Assembly: GCA_048497495.1 (NCBI GenBank)
Contig: JAFHCF010000064.1
Location: forward strand, 1 to 35,019
Reading direction: 5' to 3'
DNA length: 35,019 nucleotides
Source of the DNA: JAFHCF01 sp048497495
Lineage (GTDB): Bacteria; Pseudomonadota; Alphaproteobacteria; Rhizobiales; Ancalomicrobiaceae
Shown: piece after piece, positions 14,111 through 21,250 of the stretch
Numbering within the stretch: position 1 is the stretch's first letter
Layout of the letters: every line of letters starts with the position of its first letter
The notes under the pieces: model-generated
What the model was told of the DNA's origin: nothing
Seen by the model: only the letters and a program-made list of their open reading frames with translations
Database searches by the model: none
Program-made: the position numbers and the translations under genes

Positions 14111-15370
14111 TCAAGGCTGGCCGTACTCGCCGGCGTCCTTGAGCAGTTCGTTCACGCGGTTGGCCTTGTCCTTGGCCATCGCCGGAAGTTTGGCGGATTC
14201 GCCCTTGCTGTTGATCGACTCGATGATCAGCTCGCCGATCTGGTCACGGGCTTCGCCGACCGCGCTCATGTAGGGACGGTCGAACGGGTTGCCGTTCTCC
14301 GCGGCATAGACACTGGTCGCCACGAGGCCGGGATTGATGGCCGCGAGCACTTTCGGGTCCTTCCAGACCGAGGTGCGCGCCATGGTGATGTTGGCCAACA
14401 TACCCTTGGTGGCGAGTTCCTTGCTGCTCGCCCAGTCGAGGAACTTGACGGCCGCCTCCTTGTTCTTGGACTGGTTCGCCACCGCGATGCCCCACGAGGT
14501 GACGATGAACGGGCTGCTCGCCTTCGGGCCGGCGGGCAAGTTGGCGATGCCGAAGCTCGCGGCCGGGACCTGGGTCTTGGCCGGGTCGACGATCTGGCCG
14601 TAGAACACCGAAGCGTCGGTCCACATCGCCACCTTGCCGGCCTGGAACAGCGGCATGATGTTCTCCCACGACATCGACGTCACGCCCTTGGGGCCGTAGT
14701 TGCCGAGGATCTTGCCGTAGAAGCGGATGGCCTCGATCGCCGCCGGTTGGTCGAACACCGCGACGCCCTTGTCGAGGTAGCCGCCGCCGTAGTTGTAGAC
14801 GTAGCTCGACAGCTGGGTGACCGCGGCGGCGCCCTTGCCGCGCGAGGCGATGCCGGCGACGGCGTCGGAATTGAGTTTCTTCGCTGCGGCCTCGAGCTCG
14901 ACGAAGGTCTTGGGAACCTCGAGCCCGGCGGCCTTGAGCAGATCCTTGCGATAGTAGAGGACCTGCCATTCGGTCACGAGGGGCACCAGGTAGGGCGTCG
15001 AGCCGGCGGAGGCGACGCCCATCACCGTCTTCGGGTAGTCGGAGAAGTCGTAGGTCTTCAACGGCTCGTACCAGCCGTTCTTGTTGAACATCTTCCCTTC
15101 CTGCAGCGGACGGGTCATGAAGACGTCGACGGACGAGGACTTCGTCGCGAACTCGGTCGTCAGCTTGGTGGTGAGCTGGCCTTCTTGAAGACTTTCGAAG
15201 TTTACTTTGATCCCGGACTGCTTCTCGAATTCGGGAATGACGGTTTTCAGAAGCTCGCCATAGGGATGATTGGCGAGCAGAACCCGGATTTCCTTAGTCT
15301 GGGCGAAAGCACCTGCGGACAGGCACAGAGAAGACATCAGAACGACGGTGGAGGTGAGTATTTTCTTCAT
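14111..15370 (-). CDS. Periplasmic sugar-binding protein of an ABC transporter (family 1)
   Basis: Captures the substrate in the periplasm and delivers it to the permeases. The 419 residues begin with a clear Sec signal peptide, MKKILTSTVVLMSSLCLSAG with cleavage after AFA (residue 23). A type 1 extracellular solute-binding fold follows: IRVLLANHPYGELLKTVIPEFEKQSGIKV, WQVLYYRKDLLKAAGL, AMWTDASVFYG, FIVTSWGIAVANQSKNKEAAVKFLDWASSKE (each recognised in parts). The ATG is preceded by AGGAGAGGG. A weak GTAGT/ACTAC pairing (15375-15398) could loop out this ribosome site. It is the first gene of the leftward operon, with a leader of about 340 bases from the predicted promoter. Confidence 0.95.
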   Translation of the reverse strand: MKKILTSTVVLMSSLCLSAGAFAQTKEIRVLLANHPYGELLKTVIPEFEKQSGIKVNFESLQEGQLTTKLTTEFATKSSSVDVFMTRPLQEGKMFNKNGWYEPLKTYDFSDYPKTVMGVASAGSTPYLVPLVTEWQVLYYRKDLLKAAGLEVPKTFVELEAAAKKLNSDAVAGIASRGKGAAAVTQLSSYVYNYGGGYLDKGVAVFDQPAAIEAIRFYGKILGNYGPKGVTSMSWENIMPLFQAGKVAMWTDASVFYGQIVDPAKTQVPAASFGIANLPAGPKASSPFIVTSWGIAVANQSKNKEAAVKFLDWASSKELATKGMLANITMARTSVWKDPKVLAAINPGLVATSVYAAENGNPFDRPYMSAVGEARDQIGELIIESINSKGESAKLPAMAKDKANRVNELLKDAGEYGQP

Positions 15371-15506
15371 TTTAGTAGTTCCCTCTCCTGAGTACTACGA
15401 GACACGGCCGAAAGGGCGGTTCGGATCGTCATGAAGATTTGACGTCCCACACCACCGAAAGAGGCGGTCGGAGGCAATACTAGTCCCAATCCGACTCCTG
15501 CGCCGC

Positions 15507-15536
15507 AGGATACGGGTGGTTACGGAAGGTTACGGA
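15507..15536. repeat. Three tandem 10-bp repeats in the sugar-operon leader/control region
   Basis: AGGATACGGG, TGGTTACGGA and AGGTTACGGA follow each other without gap; the last two agree in nine of ten positions. The 10-base period puts each copy on the same face of the helix, as in binding arrays for dimeric or oligomeric regulators. They lie about 140 bases upstream of the binding-protein start and about 180 bases from the LacI-type operator. The remaining DNA between 15371 and 15713 shows no gene. Confidence 0.5.
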
Positions 15537-15713
15537 TCTTCGTCGGGAGACCGTTCGGCTTTCGCCCGTCCTGCTCGCGGCGTCGAAACCCGACGCGCCC
15601 TCATCCGAGCGGCGGCCATCCGACGGGCGGGGCCGCGTCGACGATGCGATCGGCCATTCCAACCATCCGTGCCGGCGTCACCCCTCCCCATAGCTTCTGT
15701 TTTGTTTGAATGA

Positions 15714-15764
15714 CTCATAAATGATAGCGCTGTCATTTGTCAAGTCGACGCAATCGGCTATACT
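15714..15764. promoter_or_regulatory. Divergent promoters with a shared LacI-type operator
   Basis: The near-perfect palindrome AATGATAGCGCTGTCATT (15720-15737; one mismatched pair) is a typical LacI/GntR-subfamily operator with a central GC. On the minus strand it exactly fills the 18-base spacer between TTGACA (15743-15738) and TATGAG (15719-15714), the likely promoter of the transporter operon. On the plus strand TTGTCA (15737-15742) and TATACT (15759-15764) with a 16-base spacer form a promoter for the regulator gene, and the -35 overlaps the operator edge. One bound regulator would therefore shut both directions. Confidence 0.6.
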
Positions 15765-15802
15765 GGCGAGGAGACGCTCCGGATGATCGTGAGTCATCGA
15801 AA

Positions 15803-16837
15803 TTGGGTAATAAAATCAAACTAATAGATGTCGCGAAGGCGGTCGGTGTAAGCACAATCACCGTGTCGCGCGTGCTGCGCAAGCCCGAGATGGTTTCCGA
15901 ATCCGTCCGGTTGCGTGTCACGGAGGCGGTCGCTCGGTTGGGCTACGTCCCGGATCCCGCCGCCAGGGCGCTCGCCTCGGCGAGGACCGACGTCCTCGGC
16001 ATCCTGATCCCATCGGTCACCAACAACGTCTTCTCCAGCGTCCTGCGTGGCATCTACAACCGCGTCGAGGGTCTGCCCTTCAACATCCAACTCGGCAACA
16101 CCCGTTATTCGGTCCTCGAAGAGGAACGCCTCCTCGGCGTGTTCTCGCGCCAGCGCCCCACCGGCCTGATCATTTCCGGCATCGACCAGTCTGCCCGTTC
16201 GCTGGCGCTGCTGCGACAGGCCGACTGTCCGATCGTGCAGATCATGGAGATCGGCGACGATCCGATCGACATGATGGTCGGCTTCTCCCACCGCGACGCC
16301 GCCCGCGCGGCGGCGCGCCACCTGCTGGACCGCGGCTATCGGCGGATCGCCTTCCTCGGCGCCCGCATGGATCCGCGAACCCAGCGGCGTCTCGACGGCT
16401 ACGAACAGGTCATGAAGGAGGCCGGACTGTTCGATGAACGATTGGTCGTCACCACCCATCGCGCCTCGACGGTGACCTTGGGCTGCGAACTCCTGATCGA
16501 GTTGCTCTCCCGCACCCCCGAGGTCGACGCGGTCCTCTGCAACAACGACGATCTGGCGATCGGCGTTCTGTTCGAATGCCAACGTCGACGGATCTCGGTG
16601 CCGGACGAATTCGGAATCTGCGGCTTCAACGACCTCGAGATGATGGCGGTCGCCAATCCGCCCCTCACCAGCGTCCGGACCAATCGCGAGGAGATGGGCC
16701 GCAAGGCGATCGAGCTGCTGATCGCGCGCATCGCCGGCGAGCCGATCGACGACCCGGTGATCGACCTCGGCTTCGAGATCGTCGCCCGCCAGAGCACCGC
16801 CGGTCCTCTCACCCGCGATGCCCGCCCACCACTGTGA
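15803..16837 (+). CDS. LacI-family transcriptional regulator (GntR-like subgroup)
   Basis: Repressor expected to control the divergent sugar operon and itself, released by a sugar or sugar-acid ligand. The 344 residues have an N-terminal helix-turn-helix, IKLIDVAKAVGVSTITVSRVLR, with hinge RLGYVPDPAARALAS. A periplasmic-binding-protein-like sensor follows: ILIPSVTNNVFSSVLRGI, GLIISGIDQSA, RRIAFLGARMDPRTQRRLDGY, AVLCNNDDLAIGVLFECQR and ICGFNDLEMMAVANPPLTSVR. There is no ATG or GTG at the start of the domain. TTG 15803 is chosen because the predicted transcription start is near 15771. An upstream in-frame TTG at 15737 lies inside the promoter. An out-of-frame ATG at 15783 with GGAG upstream opens a 13-codon frame overlapping this start, so coupling or a frame error near the start is possible. 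Confidence 0.88.
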   Translation: MGNKIKLIDVAKAVGVSTITVSRVLRKPEMVSESVRLRVTEAVARLGYVPDPAARALASARTDVLGILIPSVTNNVFSSVLRGIYNRVEGLPFNIQLGNTRYSVLEEERLLGVFSRQRPTGLIISGIDQSARSLALLRQADCPIVQIMEIGDDPIDMMVGFSHRDAARAAARHLLDRGYRRIAFLGARMDPRTQRRLDGYEQVMKEAGLFDERLVVTTHRASTVTLGCELLIELLSRTPEVDAVLCNNDDLAIGVLFECQRRRISVPDEFGICGFNDLEMMAVANPPLTSVRTNREEMGRKAIELLIARIAGEPIDDPVIDLGFEIVARQSTAGPLTRDARPPL

Positions 16838-16942
16838 GGACGGCTCGACGGCGGTCGACCCGACCGTCGACGCCGTCGGTGATTGATCCGCGCGCCGTCG
16901 ACGTCCGCCGGCACGGCACCACTTTTGAAATCGGGAGAGATC

Positions 16943-17701
16943 ATGGAACCCATCGCGAAGATCGCCCTCGTCACCGGCGCCGGCAGCGGCATCGGCGAGG
17001 CTTCCGCTAAGGCGCTGGCCGGGGCCGGCTTCACCGTGGTCCTCACCGGGCGCCGCGCCGGGCCGCTCGAGGCCGTCGCCGCGGCGATCACCGAGAGCGG
17101 TGGGCGGGCCTGGGCGATCGCCGCCGACGTCTCCGACGAGAGCGCCGTCGAGGCCCTCTTCGAAGAGATCGAGACGCGGTTCGGCCGCCTCGATCTCCTC
17201 TTCAACAACGCCGGCATCCGCACCCCTTCCATTCCGCTCGACGAACTCGACGTCGCCCATTGGACGGCGGCGGTGGCGGTCAACCTGACCGGCACCTTCC
17301 TCTGCGCCCGGGCGGCGTTCCGCCTGATGAAGCGGCAGGTGCCGCGCGGCGGACGGATCATCAACAACGGGTCGGTCTCCGCCCACGCGCCGCGCCCCAA
17401 TTCCCTGCCCTATACGACGACCAAACATGCCGTCACCGGTCTGACCCGGTCGATCGCCCTCGATGGTCGCGCCTTCGACATCGCCTGCGGCCAGATCGAC
17501 ATCGGCAACGCCGCGACCGACATGACCGAGCGCATGGCCCACGGCGTGCCGCAGGCCGATGGCCGGGTGGCGGTCGAGGATCGCATGGACGTCGACATCG
17601 TCGGCCGCTCGGTCGTCCACATGGCCAGCCTGCCACTCGACGCCAACGTGCTGTTCATGACGGTGATGGCGACCAAGATGCCCTTCGTCGGCCGCGGCTG
17701 A
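16943..17701 (+). CDS. SDR-family oxidoreductase, probable sugar dehydrogenase
   Basis: Classical short-chain dehydrogenase of 252 residues that transfers hydride to NAD(P). Visible are the cofactor motif TGAGSGIG (11-18), the NNAG motif near residue 90, the catalytic Ser in NNGSVSAH and the active-site YTTTK near residue 157. GRR after the second strand suggests NADP may be accepted, but this is weak. ATG 16943 follows GGGAGAGA. It lies 105 bases after the regulator gene on the same strand and is probably in the same transcript. In this locus it most likely oxidises the imported sugar to a lactone or keto-sugar ahead of the IlvD/Edd enzyme; that role is inference from context. Confidence 0.87.
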   Translation: MEPIAKIALVTGAGSGIGEASAKALAGAGFTVVLTGRRAGPLEAVAAAITESGGRAWAIAADVSDESAVEALFEEIETRFGRLDLLFNNAGIRTPSIPLDELDVAHWTAAVAVNLTGTFLCARAAFRLMKRQVPRGGRIINNGSVSAHAPRPNSLPYTTTKHAVTGLTRSIALDGRAFDIACGQIDIGNAATDMTERMAHGVPQADGRVAVEDRMDVDIVGRSVVHMASLPLDANVLFMTVMATKMPFVGRG

Positions 17702-17703
17702 CC

Positions 17704-17736
17704 CTCACCGACGCGGCTCATCGCCGCGGCAGTGAG
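17704..17736 (+). terminator. Stem-loop just after the SDR gene
   Basis: Nested pairs CTCAC/GTGAG and GCGGC/GCCGC around the loop TCATC, with a 4-base internal bulge on each side, begin two bases past the stop codon. There is no T-run, so this may be a weak or Rho-assisted end. It also marks the boundary to the AT-rich island. Confidence 0.4.
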
Positions 17737-17955
17737 AGAACAACCAGGAAAGACTTTCACCTATTTGATTGCCTTTAAAATTGCAGTAGCATGATCTAAA
17801 GTCTGCCGATCACGCGCCACACCCCCGAAAATGCCCCTAAAAGAGAATAGAATATGTATAGATTCTGATCATTCATAATAAATATTGAATTTCTTGAATA
17901 ATAATCCCATGATACAATAAGCATACCCTACCTTTATCCATGTTTCGAGGTCACA

Positions 17956-19008
17956 ATGAATCCCTATGACGAAATTCCGGCAAAAGGATTTTGGAGACAG
18001 GCAGTTGCCGATCTTTCTCCTTTTAATGTCAAGGAACTGTGGGATCCAAAATTTCACATGAGATGGAATGATCCGGTTGCGACATTCGGCTCATGCTTCG
18101 CTCAGCACATAGGAAGAGCGCTCAGGGACAATAAGTATAACTGGCTGATAACTGAAAAGCCGCCATACGGGATGTCGCCAGAGAACGTGAGAAAATTCAA
18201 TTACAACATATTCTCAGCGAGAACTGCTAATATATATACGACTACTTTATTGAAGCAATGGACATCATGGGCGCTGAATCATTCAGTTCCGCCCGATGAA
18301 ATTTGGATTGATAAAGGCTCATACTTCGATCCATTTCGCCCGCGGATCGAACCGGAGGGATTTGCCACAGCGGAGGAGCTGTTTCGGCTACGCCACTCAA
18401 CAATTCGATTTTTCAAGCAATGTATCGTCCAATCGAAGTATTTTGTTTTTACGCTCGGCTTGACGGAGAGTTGGGTCAATTCTCGGCGGGGTTATGAATA
18501 TCCCATGTGCCCCGGCACTGCCGCGGGAACATTTGATCCGACCATCCACGAATTCATTAATTTGGGCTTCGATGAGGTGCGGACGTCTCTGTTGGAAGCC
18601 ATCGAAATGATGCGCGTCGTCAATCCGGACCTGAAATTCCTATTGACGGTCTCACCTGTACCATTGACTGCAACAAATTCCGGAAAGCATGTGTTGGTAG
18701 CAACCATGCAATCGAAATCAATTTTACGCGCCGTTGCCGGAACCCTTTCGGATCAATATCCCTATATAGATTACTTTCCATCATACGAAATAATAAACAG
18801 CCCTGTATTTCGCGGCATGTTCTTCGAACCAAATCAAAGAAACGTTGCCGCCGAGGGTGTGAATTTCGTGATGAGCCAATTCTTCGAATCACTTCACGGA
18901 AAGTTCGGCAAACCCCAAAATGCTGGGCCTGCGGGGTCCATACAGGCAAGAAAAGAAGACGAGATATGCGAGGAAGAACTCCTTTCGGCATTCGGTGGCG
19001 CACGATGA
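17956..19008 (+). CDS. GSCFA domain-containing protein
   Basis: A 350-residue protein with the family's naming motif in ATFGSCFAQHIGRAL (GSCFA at 45-49). Further conserved blocks are VFTLGLTESWVN, PMCPGTAAGTFDP, LLTVSPVPLTATN and the late DYFPSYEIINSPVFRG. GSCFA domains are relatives of SGNH/GDSL esterases and often sit in polysaccharide or glycan-modification loci. The Ser of the first block would be the nucleophile, but no reaction is established. There is no signal peptide. ATG 17956 follows CGAGGTCACA. Its stop overlaps the next gene's start (ATGA), so the two proteins are translated together and probably work together. Codon use marks it as foreign to this genome. Confidence 0.88.
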   Translation: MNPYDEIPAKGFWRQAVADLSPFNVKELWDPKFHMRWNDPVATFGSCFAQHIGRALRDNKYNWLITEKPPYGMSPENVRKFNYNIFSARTANIYTTTLLKQWTSWALNHSVPPDEIWIDKGSYFDPFRPRIEPEGFATAEELFRLRHSTIRFFKQCIVQSKYFVFTLGLTESWVNSRRGYEYPMCPGTAAGTFDPTIHEFINLGFDEVRTSLLEAIEMMRVVNPDLKFLLTVSPVPLTATNSGKHVLVATMQSKSILRAVAGTLSDQYPYIDYFPSYEIINSPVFRGMFFEPNQRNVAAEGVNFVMSQFFESLHGKFGKPQNAGPAGSIQARKEDEICEEELLSAFGGAR

Positions 19009-19697
19009 GGATCGCCGTTCTCGGAGATAGCCACGCGGGCTCCTTGAAGCGCGCCTGGGATGCCATGTCGCAGGAGTACGATCGGGTCTCGTTGACATTT
19101 TTTGCTCAACGGCGGTACGGGCTTCAACATCTGGAGATAGAAAATAAAAAGCTCATTTGTAGAAATGAAACACACGCAAAGGCTCTGGCATTTACATCAG
19201 GTGGATTGACCGTCATCGACCCGGCGAAGTACGATATATTTCTACTTTATGGCCTCGGAGCCAGACCTTTCTTCCTAGAGCCGAGTGATTTTTCCCAACG
19301 CGCCATCGACGTCGCGGTGGTCGACGTTTCGCAGAAATCATTATCCTACCGTACGGTCAAGAAAGTAAGAGCAATATGCAAGCATCCGATATTTCTCGGT
19401 CATACACCACTTCGCCCAGCGAAGACCCTTCGCACGGACGACGACACGTCGAGTTATATCGCCGGGATGAAACTATTGAACGAATCCGTTTACGCGCCCT
19501 TGAATTGCCAGATGATGACTCAGCCGATAGAGACGATATGCTGCGGAAATAGAACAAGGCCCGAATTTTCCGTAGGATCGAAGCGGCTGGCCGTCGGCGA
19601 CTCCTTGGACGATGAACTTCACGGCGTGAGCGACGAAATGCACATGAACGATGAATTCGGAAAAATCTGGCTCAGACAATTCATTGCCCGCATCTGA
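19005..19697 (+). CDS. SGNH-hydrolase-like protein paired with the GSCFA protein
   Basis: A 230-residue protein whose start MRIAVLGDSHAGSLKRAWD carries a GDSH block (7-10), the nucleophile motif of SGNH/GDSL-type hydrolases. A C-terminal DEMHMNDEFGKIW resembles the Asp-x-x-His block with the catalytic base. The middle (FLLYGLGARPFF) resembles the central strand of that fold. I do not recognise a specific family. The gene begins inside the stop of the GSCFA gene (ATGA) and shares its AT-rich composition. It is likely an esterase/acyl transferase or a pseudo-enzyme acting on the same glycan; this is inference. There is no signal peptide or membrane helix. Confidence 0.75.
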   Translation: MRIAVLGDSHAGSLKRAWDAMSQEYDRVSLTFFAQRRYGLQHLEIENKKLICRNETHAKALAFTSGGLTVIDPAKYDIFLLYGLGARPFFLEPSDFSQRAIDVAVVDVSQKSLSYRTVKKVRAICKHPIFLGHTPLRPAKTLRTDDDTSSYIAGMKLLNESVYAPLNCQMMTQPIETICCGNRTRPEFSVGSKRLAVGDSLDDELHGVSDEMHMNDEFGKIWLRQFIARI

Positions 19698-19834
19698 ACA
19701 CGCCGAGTTTCATTGTCGATCGCGCAACATCGATGGTCGCGGATGAACCCTTGGGGACGTCATCGGTTCGATCGCTCCCCCGCTCTCTAGACATACCCTG
19801 CCGCTGCTCGTCACACCGAAGGACAATGAATGCG

Positions 19835-19894
19835 GCATTCTGCATTCTGCATGCCGATTTCTCGTGCACCAGACGCAGATGCGAAATCGGCATG
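19835..19894. repeat. 7-bp tandem repeat next to a 12-bp perfect inverted repeat
   Basis: GCATTCT occurs twice in tandem (19835-19848) with a partial third copy. It abuts CATGCCGATTTC (19850-19861), whose exact complement GAAATCGGCATG lies at 19883-19894 with a 21-base loop. The spacer 19698-19986 otherwise shows no gene. With no T-run it is not a standard terminator. It could be an RNA structure or a recombination scar at the island's edge. Confidence 0.6.
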
Positions 19895-19986
19895 TCGTCA
19901 ACGGCCCGATGCGTCGACATCCCCGGCCGGTGGTCTCATGATACCGCTCCCCTCGCCGCGACTTCGGCCGGCGCTTGGGGGCTCGA

Positions 19987-20706
19987 TCAGCGGCCGTGGA
20001 CTTCCGGCACAAAGATGTAGCCGCCGGTCCGCATCGTCCGGATCATCGTCGGATGGCGGGGATCCGCCTCGATCTTGTGGCGGATGCGGCTGATCAGAAT
20101 GTCGACGGAGCGATCGAAGGGGCCGCCGGTCCGGCCGCGCGTCAGATCGAGCAGGCGGTCGCGCGACATCACTCGATCACGATGTTCGATCAGCACCTGC
20201 AACAGATCGAATTCGGCGCCGGTGAGCGCGATCTCCACGCCCCCCTCCCCCGTCAGCCGTCGCGCCAGGGTGTCGAGTTCGTAGCCATCGAAGACCAACG
20301 AGCGCGGCGCCGGGCGCTCCTCCTGCGTCGCCCCGAGACCGGTGCGGCGCAGCACCGCGCGGATGCGGGCGAGCAGTTCGCGCGGCTCGAAGGGTTTGGC
20401 GAGATAGTCGGCGGCGCCGAGCTCGAGCCCGACGATGCGATCGAATTCCGATCCCCTGGCGGTGAGGATGACGATCGGGATCCTGGGATCGACGCTCAGG
20501 CGCCGACAGATCTCGAGCCCGTCCTCGCCCGGCAGCATCAGATCGAGCACGATCAGATCATAGGATCCGTCCGCGAGCTTCGCGTCCATCGCTCGTCCGT
20601 CACCGGCGATGGTCACGTGATACTCGTTGGCGCCCAGATAACGGGCGACCAACGAGGCGATCTCTCGATCGTCTTCCACCACCAGGATTCGTGTCTTCGA
20701 GGCCAT
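19987..20706 (-). CDS. OmpR-family response regulator, orphan
   Basis: Transcription factor of 239 residues. The receiver domain (about 4-118) has acidic pair VVEDDRE, phospho-acceptor Asp in LIVLDLMLPGEDGLE, and Lys in YLAKPFEPREL. The winged-helix output domain (about 140-236) carries LTGAEFDLLQVLIEHRDRV, DRSVDILISRIRHKIE and RTMRTGGYIFVPE (each read separately), the standard DNA-binding and wing elements. ATG 20706 is chosen because the receiver starts there; an upstream in-frame ATG at 20769 would add an unconserved 21 residues. No histidine kinase gene is beside it, which is unusual for this class. Its targets are unknown. Confidence 0.93.
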   Translation of the reverse strand: MASKTRILVVEDDREIASLVARYLGANEYHVTIAGDGRAMDAKLADGSYDLIVLDLMLPGEDGLEICRRLSVDPRIPIVILTARGSEFDRIVGLELGAADYLAKPFEPRELLARIRAVLRRTGLGATQEERPAPRSLVFDGYELDTLARRLTGEGGVEIALTGAEFDLLQVLIEHRDRVMSRDRLLDLTRGRTGGPFDRSVDILISRIRHKIEADPRHPTMIRTMRTGGYIFVPEVHGR

Positions 20707-21250
20707 GCGCCCATCATCCCAGCAGCCCGCCCGGGGTGCATCCGATTTTTTGTATTGCTTTGTTTCCATGGGCCGATTTCGAAGGACGGGTCATTGCCCC
20801 GGCAGGAGTTGCCGGGCCGCTTCGCGCCTCGGGCAGAATGTGCCGCGATCGCGCGCCCACCGCCGTGAACACGGCGAGTGGGCCGCCTTCGGATACAATC
20901 GGCACCTCCCCGCGCACCCTCGCCGGCCCCGACCGCCTCCGCTCCGCGGCCACGGCGCGAACCGTCGGAGATCGTGAAATCGGCGGCGAACCTCGTTCCC
21001 CCGCACGGAGCCGGGCCGGCGAAGCACCCGCCGACACCGCCGTCGGCGAAGCTTCGCCGTGGGGTGAAGAGTTTTCTGAGAGCTCTTGAATGTTTCTCAC
21101 TCGAAAACCACTAGTATCTATAAAGAATACAAATCAATTCCATAGTTTTCTGGAAGTATGAAATTCAAACTGGCACGCTTCTTGTTCGACAATGTTTCGA
21201 TCCGTGCGTCTTGCATCAGGGCGAACACATAGAAGAAAGGGAGAGTTTCC
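20707..21250. other. Gene-less control region between the response regulator and the EF-hand gene
   Basis: About 540 bases without a believable gene. The left two-thirds is GC-rich and featureless to my reading. From about 21065 the sequence turns AT-rich, with an AAGAG/CTCTT inverted pair (21067-21087) and then the sigma-54-type promoter. The AT-rich stretch about 60-110 bases upstream of that promoter is where enhancer-binding activators and IHF normally bind. Confidence 0.5.
21171..21186 (+). promoter_or_regulatory. Sigma-54 (RpoN)-type promoter for the EF-hand gene
   Basis: TGGCACG (21171-21177), four bases, then TTGTT (21182-21186). The -24 element is a perfect match to the known TGGCACG-N4-TTGCW consensus. 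The -12 element has T where GC is normal. The predicted start near 21197 leaves a 54-base leader before the ATG at 21251. Sigma-54 drives middle and late flagellar genes in many alphaproteobacteria, which fits the cluster that follows. Confidence 0.6.

Larger units (their letters stand above)
17760..19697. other. AT-rich island carrying the GSCFA-SGNH gene pair
   Basis: From about 17760 the base composition drops sharply from the surrounding GC-rich DNA, with runs such as AATAATAATCCC. The two genes here use codons (ATA, AGA, AAT, TTA) that neighbouring genes avoid. Composition returns to normal at about 19700. The first 200 bases (17760-17955) are non-coding and very AT-rich and probably hold the promoter, though no single -35/-10 pair stands out. 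No integrase, transposase or att repeat is visible. Recent horizontal acquisition is the simplest reading. Confidence 0.7.

Noticed and set aside
12923..14273. Plus-strand frame (13008-14273) opposite the two permeases
   Set aside because: His/Arg/Asp-rich antisense translation of membrane helices; no domain.
15507..15536. CRISPR array
   Set aside because: Units are only 10 bases with no spacers; no cas genes are present in the window.
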